From: Streptomyces ossamyceticus
GTDB lineage: Bacteria; Actinomycetota; Actinomycetes; Streptomycetales; Streptomycetaceae
Direction of reading: 5' to 3'
Length of the DNA stretch: 32,204 nucleotides
Assembly (NCBI RefSeq): GCF_001418475.1
Contig: NZ_LIQX01000082.1
Span: 1-32,204, forward strand
The notes under the pieces were generated by a model that saw only the letters and a list, made by a program, of their open reading frames with translations, searched no databases and was not told where the DNA came from. The stretch's first letter is position 1. Each line of letters begins with the position of its first letter. Shown one piece after another: positions 6,854 through 15,508 of the stretch. The translations under genes and the position numbers were made by a program.

Positions 6854-7171
6854 TCACTGGGCGTCGGCGAACGCCTCGTAGACCTTCTTGGGGATCCGGC
6901 CGCGGGCCGGGACCTCCAGCTTGTTGGCCATGGCCCAGGCGCGGACGGCCGCGGGGTCCGGGGCCACCTGGGTCTGCTTGTAGGCCTTGCCCGACCTCGA
7001 CCGCTTCCGCCCGGCCTCCACGTAGGGCGCGAGCGCCTCACGCAGTTTCTCGGCGTTGGCCTCGTTGAGGTCGATCTCGTACGACTTGCCGTCGAGTCCG
7101 AAGGCGATCGTCTCCGCCGCTTCCGAGCCGTCGATGTCGTCGGAGAGAGTGACCACGACACGCTGCGCCAC
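6854..7171 (-). CDS. lsrL: Lsr2-family nucleoid-associated protein (Lsr2 paralogue, LsrL-like)
   Basis: Lsr2 proteins are the actinobacterial counterpart of H-NS: small dimers that bridge DNA and silence AT-rich, often horizontally acquired genes. The 105-residue product opens with MAQRVVVTLSDDIDGSEA, the N-terminal beta-sheet dimerisation domain. A basic linker follows (AGRKRSRSGKAYKQ), then the C-terminal DNA-binding domain (AAVRAWAMANKLEVPARGRIPKKVYEAF) with the AT-hook-like RGR that inserts into the minor groove. The start is GTG 7171 with AAGGGA upstream. Streptomycetes carry a main Lsr2 and this paralogue next to purS, called LsrL; the assignment rests on synteny and the shorter linker. 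The gene is divergent from purS across 341 bp of unusually AT-rich DNA, a plausible place for autoregulation. Confidence 0.88.
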   Translation of the reverse strand: MAQRVVVTLSDDIDGSEAAETIAFGLDGKSYEIDLNEANAEKLREALAPYVEAGRKRSRSGKAYKQTQVAPDPAAVRAWAMANKLEVPARGRIPKKVYEAFADAQ

Positions 7172-7512
7172 GAATATCGGTCCCTTCGTGTGACATCTCT
7201 CCGCTGACGTGCCCTTACGTCCCGGTGATGTCGTCTGTCCGGCGGTTAATTGGGCAAAGTATCGGCTATTGCCAATTCATTTGTACAGGGCCCCGCATTG
7301 CATTGTGAAGACAGACTTAATCCGCTGGCGTGTCCGTCGCGCAATAGGGTCGGGGGATCTTTCCCGGAAGTTTTCACGAAGAGGATCACCCGATACCGGA
7401 TCGTGACCGCCATCACCTGGAATGTCTGTAGATTCCTACGAATCTACTCGCGTAGAAATTTTGTGCGGGTAGTCTGAAGGGACCTGCTCAGCACCACACA
7501 CCGGGAGTGCCA
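7172..7512. promoter_or_regulatory. divergent, AT-rich control region between lsrL and purS
   Basis: No gene is visible in these 341 bp. They hold both promoters and are visibly richer in A and T than the rest of the window, especially 7245-7320 and 7425-7462. An imperfect inverted repeat (AATTGGGCAA with TTGCCAATT, 7248-7277) lies in the first AT-rich patch. The overlapping GTAG/CTAC palindromes at 7428-7456 lie just upstream of a TAGTCT box (7470-7475) that may be the purS -10. Such AT-rich DNA is the preferred substrate of Lsr2-type proteins. Confidence 0.6.
7428..7456 (+). promoter_or_regulatory. two overlapping palindromes upstream of purSQL
   Basis: GTAGATTC-CTAC-GAATCTAC (7428-7447) is a perfect 8-bp inverted repeat with a 4-nt spacer. 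Its right arm overlaps a second palindrome, TCTAC-TCGC-GTAGA (7443-7456). They end 14 nt before the TAGTCT box and about 57 nt before the purS start. The arrangement suggests cooperative operators for a purine-responsive regulator, which I cannot name from sequence. Confidence 0.5.
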
Positions 7513-7776
7513 GTGGCACGCGTCGTAGTCGACGTCATGCTCAAGCCGGAGATCCTCGACCCCCAGGGCCAGGCGGTGCAGCGCGCGCTGCCGCGCCTCG
7601 GTTTCGAGGGCGTCTCCGACGTACGTCAGGGAAAGCGATTCGAACTGGAAGTGGACGGACCGGTGGACGACGCCGCGCTCGCCCGCATCCATGAACTGGC
7701 GGAATCCTTCCTCGCCAACACCGTGATCGAAGACTTCACCGTGAAGGTGGAGGAAGTCGTGGAGGCAGGAAAGTGA
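7513..7776 (+). CDS. purS: phosphoribosylformylglycinamidine synthase subunit PurS
   Basis: PurS is the small dimeric subunit that joins PurQ to PurL and helps pass ammonia in the conversion of FGAR to FGAM. The 87-residue product, beginning [18 protein letters not shown], has the PurS hallmark of an N-terminal beta strand, [10 protein letters not shown], and the later [11 protein letters not shown] and NTVIEDFTV segments. GTG 7513 is chosen over GTG 7507 because GGGAG (7503-7507) is properly spaced only for the former. The stop overlaps the purQ start (GTGA), giving coupled translation. It is the first gene of purS-purQ-purL and lies directly behind the palindromes at 7428-7456. Confidence 0.96.
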   Translation: MARVVVDVMLKPEILDPQGQAVQRALPRLGFEGVSDVRQGKRFELEVDGPVDDAALARIHELAESFLANTVIEDFTVKVEEVVEAGK

Positions 7777-8453
7777 CCGCACGTATTGGCGTCGTCACTT
7801 TTCCCGGCAGCCTCGACGACCGGGACACCCAGCGCGCGATCCGGCTGGCGGGCGCCGAGCCCGTCGCCCTGTGGCACAAGGACAAGGACCTCCACCAGGT
7901 CGACGCCGTGGTGCTGTGCGGTGGTTTCTCCTACGGCGACTATCTGCGCGCCGGAGCCATCGCGCGCTTCTCGCCGGTGATGGAGACCCTCATCGAGCAG
8001 GCGAAGGCCGGACTGCCGGTCCTCGGCATCTGCAACGGCTTCCAGATCCTGACCGAGGCCCACCTCCTGCCCGGCACGATGCTGCGCAACGACCACCTGC
8101 ACTTCATCTGCCGCGACCAGAAGCTGCGGGTGGAGAACGCCGAGACGTCCTGGACCACCGACTACACGGCCGGCCAGGAGATCCACATCCCGCTGAAGAA
8201 CAACGACGGGCAGTACGTCGCCGACGAGTACACCCTCGACCAGCTGGAGGCCGAGGGCCGGGTCGCGTTCCGCTACCTCGACTTCAACCCCAACGGCTCT
8301 CAGCGGGACATCGCCGGCGTCACCAACGAGGCCGGCAACGTCGTGGGCCTGATGCCGCACCCGGAGCACGCCGTGGAGCCGCTCATCGGCACCGGCCGCA
8401 CCGACGGCCTCCCCTTCTTCACCTCGATCCTCAAGAAGCTGGTCAACGCATGA
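7773..8453 (+). CDS. purQ: phosphoribosylformylglycinamidine synthase subunit PurQ (glutaminase)
   Basis: PurQ is a class I glutamine amidotransferase that hydrolyses glutamine and delivers ammonia to PurL. In the 226-residue product the nucleophile is C87 in [13 protein letters not shown]. The oxyanion region is [13 protein letters not shown], and the catalytic His-Glu pair is in [11 protein letters not shown] near the C-terminus. The GTG start overlaps the purS stop, and its TGA overlaps the purL ATG (ATGA). The one-subunit size and its linkage to PurS place it in the three-protein Gram-positive type of FGAM synthase rather than the fused PurL of enterobacteria. Confidence 0.97.
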   Translation: MTARIGVVTFPGSLDDRDTQRAIRLAGAEPVALWHKDKDLHQVDAVVLCGGFSYGDYLRAGAIARFSPVMETLIEQAKAGLPVLGICNGFQILTEAHLLPGTMLRNDHLHFICRDQKLRVENAETSWTTDYTAGQEIHIPLKNNDGQYVADEYTLDQLEAEGRVAFRYLDFNPNGSQRDIAGVTNEAGNVVGLMPHPEHAVEPLIGTGRTDGLPFFTSILKKLVNA

Positions 8454-10708
8454 GCCGGACGCCTCTGGACACGGTCGAGCACGCGGCCGCGACCCCCGAC
8501 GTCGAGCTGCCCTGGGCCGAACTGGGCCTGAAGAAGGACGAGTACGAGAGGGTCGTCGAGATCCTCGGCCGCCGCCCCACCGGCGCGGAGCTGGCCATGT
8601 ACTCCGTCATGTGGTCCGAGCACTGCTCGTACAAGTCCTCCAAGGTGCACCTGCGCCAGTTCGGCGAGAAGGCCCCGCAGTCGGACGCCCTCCTCGTCGG
8701 CATCGGTGAGAACGCGGGCGTCGTCGACGTCGGCCAGGGCTACGCGGTCACCTTCAAGGTCGAGTCGCACAACCACCCCTCGTACGTCGAGCCCTACCAG
8801 GGCGCGGCCACGGGCGTCGGCGGCATCGTGCGCGACATCATCGCGATGGGCGCCCGCCCCGTCGCCGTCGTCGACCCGCTGCGGTTCGGCGCGGCCGACC
8901 ACCCCGACACCAAGCGCGTCCTGCCCGGCGTCGTCGCCGGCATCGGCGGCTACGGCAACTGCCTGGGCCTGCCGAACATCGGCGGCGAGGTCGTCTTCGA
9001 CGCCTGCTACCAGGGCAACCCGCTGGTCAACGCCGGCGCCATCGGCGTCATGCGGCACGAGGACATCCACCTCGCGAAGGCCTCCGGCGCGGGCAACAAG
9101 GTCATCCTCTACGGGGCCCGCACGGGCGGCGACGGCATCGGCGGCGCCTCCATCCTGGCCTCCGAGACCTTCGACGACGCCAAGCCCTCCAAGCGCCCGG
9201 CCGTCCAGGTCGGCGACCCCTTCCAGGAGAAGCTCCTCATCGAGTGCACCCTGGAGGCCTTCAAGGAGAAGCTGGTCGTCGGCATCCAGGACCTCGGCGC
9301 GGCGGGCCTGTCCTGCGCGACGAGCGAGCTGGCGTCGAACGGCTCCGGCGGCATGCGCGTCACCCTCGACGACGTCCCCCTGCGTGACTCGACGCTCTCC
9401 CCCGAGGAGATCCTGATGAGCGAGTCGCAGGAAAGGATGTGCGCGGTCGTCGAGCCCGACAAGGTCGACCGCTTCCTGGAGATCTGCGACAAGTGGGACG
9501 TCATCGCCACCGTCATCGGTGAGGTGACCGACGGCGACCGCCTGGAGATCTTCTGGCACGGCGGCAAGATCGTCGACGTCGACCCGCGCACGGTCGCCCA
9601 CGACGGCCCGGTCTACGAGCGCCCCTACGCCCGTCCCGACTGGCAGGACGCGCTCCAGGCGGACGACGCCAACAAGCTGCCCCGGCCGGAGACCAGCGAG
9701 GAACTGCGCGAGCAGGTCCTGAAGCTGGTCGCCTCCCCGAACCAGGCCTCGAAGTCCTGGATCACCTCCCAGTACGACCACTTCGTGCAGGGCAACACGG
9801 TGCTGGCCCAGCCCGAGGACTCGGGCATGATCCGCGTCGACGAGTCGACCGGCCTCGGCGTCGCCATCGCCACCGACGGCAACGGCCGCTACGCCAAGCT
9901 GGACCCGTACCACGGTGCGCAGCTGGCCCTGGCGGAGGCGTACCGCAATGTCGCCACCACCGGTGCCAAGCCGCTCGCCGTCTCCGACTGTCTGAACTTC
10001 GGCTCGCCCGAGGACCCGGCGGTCATGTGGCAGTTCGCGGAGGCCGTCCGCGGTCTGGCGGACGCCTGCCAGCAGCTGGGCACCCCGGTGACCGGCGGCA
10101 ACGTCTCGCTCTACAACCAGACGGGCGAGGTCGCCATCCACCCGACCCCGGTCGTGGCCGTCCTCGGCGTCATCGACGACGTGGCCCGGCGCACGCCGGT
10201 CGCCTTCCAGGAGGAGGGGCAGCTGCTCTACCTCCTCGGCGACACCCGTGAGGAGTTCGGCGGCTCGGCCTGGTCCCAGGTCGTCCACGACCACCTCGGC
10301 GGCCTGCCCCCGCAGGTCGACCTGGAGCGTGAGCGTCTGCTGGCCGAGATCCTGATCTCCGCCTCCCGCGACGGCATGATCGACTCCGCGCACGACCTGT
10401 CCGACGGCGGCCTCATCCAGGCGGTCGTCGAGTCGGCCCTGCTCGGCGGTAAGGGCGCCCGCCTGATCGTCCCCGACGGTCTGGACGCCTTCACCTTCCT
10501 GCTCTCCGAGTCGGCCGGCCGCGCCGTCGTGGCCGTCCCCCGCTCGGAGGAGGTCCGCTTCAACGACATGTGCGGCGCCCGGGGCCTGCCGGTCACCCGC
10601 ATCGGCGTCGTCGACGGCGACACCGTCGACATCCAGGGCGAGTTCACCCTCACCCTGGAGGAGCTCCGCACCGCGCACGAGGGCACGATCCCGGCGCTGC
10701 TGGCGTAA
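8450..10708 (+). CDS. purL: phosphoribosylformylglycinamidine synthase subunit PurL
   Basis: PurL is the ATP-dependent synthetase subunit that converts FGAR plus ammonia to FGAM, working with PurQ and PurS. The 752-residue length fits the small PurL. The N-terminus has the [19 protein letters not shown] motif with catalytic His58. The FGAR and nucleotide sites are seen in [21 protein letters not shown] and [14 protein letters not shown], and the second PurM-like half has [24 protein letters not shown] and [10 protein letters not shown]. The tandem AIRS-like domain layout is complete, with no frameshift. It is the last gene of the coupled purSQL operon and is closed by the hairpin at 10733-10761. 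Confidence 0.97.
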   Translation: MSRTPLDTVEHAAATPDVELPWAELGLKKDEYERVVEILGRRPTGAELAMYSVMWSEHCSYKSSKVHLRQFGEKAPQSDALLVGIGENAGVVDVGQGYAVTFKVESHNHPSYVEPYQGAATGVGGIVRDIIAMGARPVAVVDPLRFGAADHPDTKRVLPGVVAGIGGYGNCLGLPNIGGEVVFDACYQGNPLVNAGAIGVMRHEDIHLAKASGAGNKVILYGARTGGDGIGGASILASETFDDAKPSKRPAVQVGDPFQEKLLIECTLEAFKEKLVVGIQDLGAAGLSCATSELASNGSGGMRVTLDDVPLRDSTLSPEEILMSESQERMCAVVEPDKVDRFLEICDKWDVIATVIGEVTDGDRLEIFWHGGKIVDVDPRTVAHDGPVYERPYARPDWQDALQADDANKLPRPETSEELREQVLKLVASPNQASKSWITSQYDHFVQGNTVLAQPEDSGMIRVDESTGLGVAIATDGNGRYAKLDPYHGAQLALAEAYRNVATTGAKPLAVSDCLNFGSPEDPAVMWQFAEAVRGLADACQQLGTPVTGGNVSLYNQTGEVAIHPTPVVAVLGVIDDVARRTPVAFQEEGQLLYLLGDTREEFGGSAWSQVVHDHLGGLPPQVDLERERLLAEILISASRDGMIDSAHDLSDGGLIQAVVESALLGGKGARLIVPDGLDAFTFLLSESAGRAVVAVPRSEEVRFNDMCGARGLPVTRIGVVDGDTVDIQGEFTLTLEELRTAHEGTIPALLA

Positions 10709-10732
10709 GCCCCCTCCGCCGTACGGCACTTC

Positions 10733-10761
10733 GGCCCCGCCCGGCTGCTCCGGGCGGGGCC
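10733..10761 (+). terminator. terminator of purSQL
   Basis: GGCCCCGCCCGG (10733-10744) and CCGGGCGGGGCC (10750-10761) form a perfect 12-bp stem with a CTGCT loop, 24 nt after the purL stop, followed by TTC. Confidence 0.85.
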
Positions 10762-10851
10762 TTCGTACGGGCGCTGTCAGTGGCCGGTGTTAGCGTCGAA
10801 GGACCTGGGATTCACGGGGAACCAGGTGCGAGAAGTCGGTACGGGGGAGCG

Positions 10852-12159
10852 GTGGGAACACCTGAGGGCGCACGCGAGCGCGTGAGGTTTCCCGCCCGGG
10901 GCGGCCGCCTGCGCGACACCTTCAACCGCTGCGTCGCCCTCACGGCCGTGGCGGGCCTCGCCCTGAGCGGCTGGGCGGTGTGGCTGGAGGCGGAGGAGCA
11001 CCGGGACCGGCAGGCCAGCCGGGCGCGGATCACCGACGCCTGCGCGGGGCTCGCGGACCCGGACCGGGTGCTGGGGCTCCACGGCGGCACGGCCCGCGCC
11101 GTCCAGGGCAGCGACGCCACCCAGTGGTTCACGAAGGACACGACGCCGGGCCGCTGTGTGATCTACCGGGTGGGCGAGCCGGGGACGACGTACGGGCACT
11201 TCGAGATGGAGGTCTGGACGAACCCGGCCGAGTGGGAGACCAACGTCGTCGGTGCGGCGGTCCACCCGTTCCATCAGCAGTCCCGCTCCGACCTCACCGC
11301 ACCCACCCCCGTCGACGTGACCCGCCGGGCGGACCACTCACCCGACTACCCCCTGGACAACCCGGGCGAGGACGACGGACGGCTCGGGCACTACAACGAC
11401 GACAGCGTCTCCTTCAAGGTCACCTGCGAGAAACCGAAGAACGACATCACCTCGGTGAACGTACGGACCAAGGCCGACTACGACGACATCTCCTTCACGG
11501 ACCGCCTGACTCTCATCGAGCTGGCCGCCGACGCCGCGTACGAGGCGGCCGCCCACTTCGACTGCACCCCCGGGCAGCGGCTCCCTGTCGCCTTCGCCCG
11601 CCTCTGGATCCCGGACATCGGGCTGAAGGCGGCCGCGTCGGCGGAGGGCTCCTGCCGCTGGTACGCCGACTTCCTGCGCGCCGAGGGGGACGACCTCCGC
11701 CTCCCCGACCGGGCGCTCGCCTCACCGGCCGGCGAGCACAGCTTCAAGGAGACCTGCCTGCTCGCGGCGAGCCCGACCCGTGTGAAGCGGGCGTGGCCGA
11801 CCCTGTCCGGGGAGAGCGTCCCCGACCTCGACGATGTGCTGGACGACTCCCCGTGGCACCTCCAGACCGACTCCTTCTTCGGCGACGAGGCCCGTGAGGT
11901 CACGCCGACGGCCTTCGGCGACCGCGGCAGCCGCATAGAACCCGGTACGGCCGGCCAGTTCTCCGGCTCCGTCTGGTGGGCCTCCTCCACCTGCGACGGC
12001 GAGCCCGCCGTCCACACCCTCAGCGTCAGCACCTCGTACGCGGACGTGGCAGGACCCCGCCTCCGCGCCCAGTTCCGGTCCTACGTCGACCACGTCACCG
12101 CCGCCCGGGACTGCGAGAACGTCACGTTCCCCAGCCGCTCCGACCTCCCCTCCGCATAG
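10852..12159 (+). CDS. membrane-anchored protein of unknown function
   Basis: I do not recognise a characterised family. The 435-residue product has a basic N-terminus (ERVRFPARGGRLRDT), then one hydrophobic helix (CVALTAVAGLALSGWAVWL, about residues 25-45). The rest of the chain is polar and probably exported. It contains several Cys (CAGLAD, RCVIYRV, VTCEKP, FDCTPG, GSCRWY, KETCLL, STCDGE, RDCENV), suggesting disulfides, and two similar halves each with an RCVIYRV- or SCRWYAD-like strand. GTG 10852 is the best in-frame start after the non-homologous upstream frame, but GGGGGAG is only 2 nt away; GTG 10882 is an alternative. The stop is 10 nt before the next gene, so the two are probably co-transcribed. 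Confidence 0.75.
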   Translation: MGTPEGARERVRFPARGGRLRDTFNRCVALTAVAGLALSGWAVWLEAEEHRDRQASRARITDACAGLADPDRVLGLHGGTARAVQGSDATQWFTKDTTPGRCVIYRVGEPGTTYGHFEMEVWTNPAEWETNVVGAAVHPFHQQSRSDLTAPTPVDVTRRADHSPDYPLDNPGEDDGRLGHYNDDSVSFKVTCEKPKNDITSVNVRTKADYDDISFTDRLTLIELAADAAYEAAAHFDCTPGQRLPVAFARLWIPDIGLKAAASAEGSCRWYADFLRAEGDDLRLPDRALASPAGEHSFKETCLLAASPTRVKRAWPTLSGESVPDLDDVLDDSPWHLQTDSFFGDEAREVTPTAFGDRGSRIEPGTAGQFSGSVWWASSTCDGEPAVHTLSVSTSYADVAGPRLRAQFRSYVDHVTAARDCENVTFPSRSDLPSA

Positions 12160-12169
12160 GCTCCCCACC

Positions 12170-12967
12170 ATGCCCCCGGCCAGGAAACGCCCCCGCGCCT
12201 ACGACCCCGCCAAGACCCGCAAGGCCGTGCTGGCCCAGTTCGCGACCGTACGAGAGGGCGTGACCGCCCTCGGCCCGGAGCAGCTCGCGCTGCCCACCCG
12301 GCTCGGGGAGTGGACCGTACGGGACCTGGCCGCGCACCTCACCATGGCCGTGGAGAGCGTGAGCCGGGCCCTGGACCGGCCCGAACCGGCGAAGGCCGAG
12401 TTCGGGCCCCTCGACTACGGCGCGGCCACCGCCCCGTTCGCCGACGCCATCGCCGAGGGCAGCCACGCCCTGGCCGAGGCCCACCCGGACCTCGGCGCCC
12501 TCTACGCCGAGACGGAGCGCCGGATCACCGAGCGGCTCGCCGCCACCCCGCACGACCGGATCGTCGACACCCGCGCCGGCGCCGTGTCGCTCGCCGACCA
12601 CCTGGTCACCCGCACCGTCGAACTCGTCGTCCACACCGACGACCTGAACGCCGCCGTCCCCGGCCTCGACCTGCCCTTCGACCGCCACGCCCTCGCCACC
12701 TGCGTCCGGCTGCTCGCCGACACCCTCGCCGCGCGGGCCCCCGGCGGCTCGACGGAGGTGCGGATCCCGCCGTACGCCGTCGTGCAGTGCGTGGAGGGGC
12801 CGAGGCACACGCGCGGCACCCCGCCGAACGTCGTCGAGACCGACCCGCTGACCTGGGTCCGCCTGGCCACCGGCCGCCTGGAGTGGGCGACGGCCCTCGA
12901 CGAGGCGAAGGTCAGCGCCAGCGGGGAACGGGCCGATCTGAGCGCACTGCTTCCCCTGCTGAGCTGA
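12170..12967 (+). CDS. sterol carrier / maleylpyruvate isomerase-like (MDMPI_N, DinB-fold) protein
   Basis: This 265-residue cytosolic protein has an N-terminal four-helix DinB-like domain of the mycothiol-dependent maleylpyruvate isomerase type. The core motif is LGEWTVRDLAAHLTMAVE and later TRTVELVVHTDDL, in which His residues could form the metal site. A C-terminal SCP2-like segment follows (NVVETDPLTWVRLATGRLEW). Members in actinomycetes are annotated as sterol carrier family proteins; most have no known substrate, and a mycothiol-dependent reaction is a reasonable but unproven guess. The ATG lies 11 nt after the preceding stop with no clear Shine-Dalgarno sequence, which suggests translation coupled to the upstream gene. 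Confidence 0.85.
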   Translation: MPPARKRPRAYDPAKTRKAVLAQFATVREGVTALGPEQLALPTRLGEWTVRDLAAHLTMAVESVSRALDRPEPAKAEFGPLDYGAATAPFADAIAEGSHALAEAHPDLGALYAETERRITERLAATPHDRIVDTRAGAVSLADHLVTRTVELVVHTDDLNAAVPGLDLPFDRHALATCVRLLADTLAARAPGGSTEVRIPPYAVVQCVEGPRHTRGTPPNVVETDPLTWVRLATGRLEWATALDEAKVSASGERADLSALLPLLS

Positions 12968-13022
12968 ACCGCCCGCGAACAACCAGGTGGAACCGCCCAC
13001 GCACCTCACCCGTCCCACCGGC

Positions 13023-13847
13023 ATGGACATGCAGCGACTGACCCGCACCGCCCTGCCCCTCGCGGCCCTGACCCTGTTCCCGCTCCTCGCGGCCTGCGGC
13101 ACCGAGTCCGGTACCGGCGCCGGCAGCGACTCCGTGGGACCTGGCGCCAAGGAGTCGGTCACCGGGGTCCACTGGACGGTCGACAGCCTCACCGTGGACG
13201 GGAAGACCACCAAGGCCCCCGACGGCGCCTATCTGAAGATCGACGACAACGGCGAGGTCAACGGCAACTACGGCTGCAACACCTTCGGCTCGACCGCCGA
13301 CTTCAAGGACGACTCCGTCGACTTCGAGACCGCCCGGTCCACCGAGATGGCCTGCGGCGACGCCCCGATGAAGTTCGAGGAACGCTTCTCCCGCACCCTC
13401 GACACCGGGACGTTCAAGGCCAAGGCCGCCGACGGCGGTCTCACCCTCACCGCGGCCGACGGCGACACCGTGCGGCTCAGCGAGGAGAAGCCCGCCGAGC
13501 TGTACGGCACCAAGTGGCGTGTCGACTCGCTCATGGACCACGACGTCGCCCAGTCCCTGCCCGAGGAGGCCGACGGCAAGGCCTGGTTCACCTTCGACAA
13601 GAAGAAGGGCACCCTCAGCGGCAGCCTCGGCTGCAACGAGGTCTCCGCGGAGGCGACGGTGAGCAAGGGCGAGATCACCCTCGGCCACGCGCGCACCACC
13701 CGCAAGATGTGCTCCGACTCACTCATGGCCGCCGAGCGGACCATCCTCGGCCTCTTCAAGGGCACGGTGGAGTATCGGATCGATCACCGCAGTATCACGC
13801 TGACCAGGGAAAACGGCCTGGGTGTCGGTGCGGTCGCCGACAAGTGA
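13023..13847 (+). CDS. lipoprotein with two META (HslJ-like) domains
   Basis: The product is 274 residues. The first 25 residues (basic RLTR, a hydrophobic core, lipobox LLAAC) form a lipoprotein signal, so the mature protein should be tethered to the outer face of the membrane. Two META domains follow, each with the W-x-V opening, a G-x-x-G-C-N motif and a later Met-Cys segment. In the first these are VHWTVDSL, NGNYGCNTF and TEMACG; in the second KWRVDSL, SGSLGCNEV and TRKMCS. META domains occur in HslJ and are linked to envelope stress and antibiotic tolerance, without a firm biochemical role. ATG 13023 is chosen because it gives a well-formed signal peptide; GTG 12987 and ATG 13029 are alternatives. 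No clear Shine-Dalgarno sequence is seen. Confidence 0.9.
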   Translation: MDMQRLTRTALPLAALTLFPLLAACGTESGTGAGSDSVGPGAKESVTGVHWTVDSLTVDGKTTKAPDGAYLKIDDNGEVNGNYGCNTFGSTADFKDDSVDFETARSTEMACGDAPMKFEERFSRTLDTGTFKAKAADGGLTLTAADGDTVRLSEEKPAELYGTKWRVDSLMDHDVAQSLPEEADGKAWFTFDKKKGTLSGSLGCNEVSAEATVSKGEITLGHARTTRKMCSDSLMAAERTILGLFKGTVEYRIDHRSITLTRENGLGVGAVADK

Positions 13848-13879
13848 CATGTGGCGGCGCGCAGTCGGGACCGACGGTG

Positions 13880-13924
13880 GGCGAGATCAGCGGATTCGGA
13901 CCGGTGCGCGATCTCGCCTACACT
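13880..13924 (+). promoter_or_regulatory. purF promoter with 9-bp inverted repeat, probably leaderless
   Basis: GGCGAGATC (13880-13888) and GATCTCGCC (13910-13918) form a perfect 9-bp inverted repeat with a 21-nt spacer. The right arm abuts TACACT (13919-13924), a good -10 box. A weak -35 (TTCGGA, 13895-13900) lies 18 nt upstream, inside the repeat. TACACT ends 7 nt before the purF GTG and no Shine-Dalgarno sequence is present. The transcript would therefore start at or next to the start codon. Confidence 0.55.
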
Positions 13925-13931
13925 CGGTGGC

Positions 13932-15458
13932 GTGCCACGTGGTGACGGACGACTCAACCACGACCTTCTCCCCGGCGAGAAAGGCCCCCAGGACGCGTGT
14001 GGCGTCTTCGGTGTCTGGGCCCCGGGCGAAGAGGTCGCCAAGCTCACGTACTTCGGGCTCTACGCCCTCCAGCATCGGGGCCAGGAATCCGCGGGTATCG
14101 CGGTCAGCAATGGCTCCCAGATCCTCGTCTTCAAGGACATGGGCCTCGTGTCCCAGGTCTTCGACGAGACCTCGCTCGGTTCCCTCCAGGGTCACATCGC
14201 GGTCGGTCACGCCCGCTACTCGACCACCGGCGCCTCCGTCTGGGAGAACGCCCAGCCCACGTTCCGTGCCACCGCGCACGGCTCCATCGCCCTCGGCCAC
14301 AACGGCAACCTGGTCAACACGGCCCAGCTCGCCGAGATGGTCGCCGACCTGCCCAAGCAGGAGGGCCGTACGCCGCGTGTCGCGGCGACCAACGACACCG
14401 ACCTGCTCACCGCGCTCCTCGCGGCCCAGGTCGACGAGGACGGCAAGCCGCTGACGATCGAGGAGGGGGCCCACGCGGTCCTCCCGCAGGTCCGCGGAGC
14501 CTTCTCCCTCGTCTTCATGGACGAGCACACCCTCTACGCCGCGCGCGACCCGCAGGGCATCCGTCCGCTGGTCCTCGGCCGGCTGGAGCGCGGCTGGGTC
14601 GTCGCCTCCGAGTCCGCCGCTCTCGACATCTGTGGCGCCTCCTACGTCCGCGAGATCGAGCCCGGCGAGTTCATCGCCATCGACGAGAACGGACTGCGCA
14701 GTTCCCGCTTCGCGGAAGCGAAGCCCAAGGGCTGCGTCTTCGAGTATGTGTACCTGGCCCGCCCGGACACCGACATCGCCGGCCGGAACGTGTACCTCTC
14801 CCGTGTGGAGATGGGCCGGAAGCTGGCCAAGGAAGCCCCCGTCGAGGCGGATCTGGTCATAGCGACCCCGGAATCCGGCACCCCGGCCGCCATCGGCTAC
14901 GCGGAGGCCTCGGGCATCCCGTTCGGTGCGGGTCTGGTGAAGAACGCGTACGTCGGACGTACGTTCATTCAGCCCTCGCAGACGATCCGCCAGCTCGGTA
15001 TCCGGCTGAAGCTGAACCCGCTGAAGGAAGTCATCAGGGGCAAGCGGCTGGTGGTCGTCGACGACTCGATCGTCCGCGGCAACACCCAGCGCGCACTGGT
15101 CCGGATGCTCCGCGAGGCCGGGGCGGCCGAGGTCCACATCCGGATCTCGTCCCCGCCCGTGAAGTGGCCCTGCTTCTTCGGCATCGACTTCGCCACCCGC
15201 GCCGAGCTCATCGCCAACGGCATGACGATCGACGAGATCGGCACGTCCCTGGGCGCCGACTCCCTGGCGTACATCTCCATCGACGGCATGATCGAGGCGA
15301 CCACGATCGCCAAGCCGAACCTCTGCCGTGCCTGCTTCGACGGCGAGTACCCGATGGAGCTGCCGGACCCCGAGCTCCTCGGCAAGCAGCTCCTGGAGAC
15401 CGAGCTGGCCGCCGGGCCCGCCGCCACGGCCGCGGCCGACGCGATCCGTCGCCCGTAG
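13932..15458 (+). CDS. purF: amidophosphoribosyltransferase
   Basis: PurF catalyses the first committed step of purine synthesis, PRPP plus glutamine to phosphoribosylamine, and is the usual feedback target. The 508-residue product starts at GTG 13932 (PRGDGRLNHDLLPGEKG). Its first 22 residues look like the propeptide removed to expose the nucleophile Cys23 in ACGVFGVW. The N-terminal Ntn-hydrolase domain shows YALQHRGQESAGIA and GHARYSTTG; the C-terminal PRT domain has the PRPP loop VVVDDSIVRGNT. Four Cys (KGCVFEY, KWPCFFG and NLCRACF) match the 4Fe-4S ligands of the Bacillus-type enzyme, so it should be an oxygen-sensitive iron-sulfur form. purM follows after 50 nt. Confidence 0.97.
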   Translation: MPRGDGRLNHDLLPGEKGPQDACGVFGVWAPGEEVAKLTYFGLYALQHRGQESAGIAVSNGSQILVFKDMGLVSQVFDETSLGSLQGHIAVGHARYSTTGASVWENAQPTFRATAHGSIALGHNGNLVNTAQLAEMVADLPKQEGRTPRVAATNDTDLLTALLAAQVDEDGKPLTIEEGAHAVLPQVRGAFSLVFMDEHTLYAARDPQGIRPLVLGRLERGWVVASESAALDICGASYVREIEPGEFIAIDENGLRSSRFAEAKPKGCVFEYVYLARPDTDIAGRNVYLSRVEMGRKLAKEAPVEADLVIATPESGTPAAIGYAEASGIPFGAGLVKNAYVGRTFIQPSQTIRQLGIRLKLNPLKEVIRGKRLVVVDDSIVRGNTQRALVRMLREAGAAEVHIRISSPPVKWPCFFGIDFATRAELIANGMTIDEIGTSLGADSLAYISIDGMIEATTIAKPNLCRACFDGEYPMELPDPELLGKQLLETELAAGPAATAAADAIRRP

Positions 15459-15508
15459 TCCGCCGCCCCCTGCTCACCCGCAGTACGACACGAAGGTTCT
15501 CATCAGCC

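Noticed and set aside
8300..10729. 809-codon minus-strand frame opposite purL
   Set aside because: Its composition (Val-Asp-Gly-Arg rich) is that of an antisense shadow of purL.
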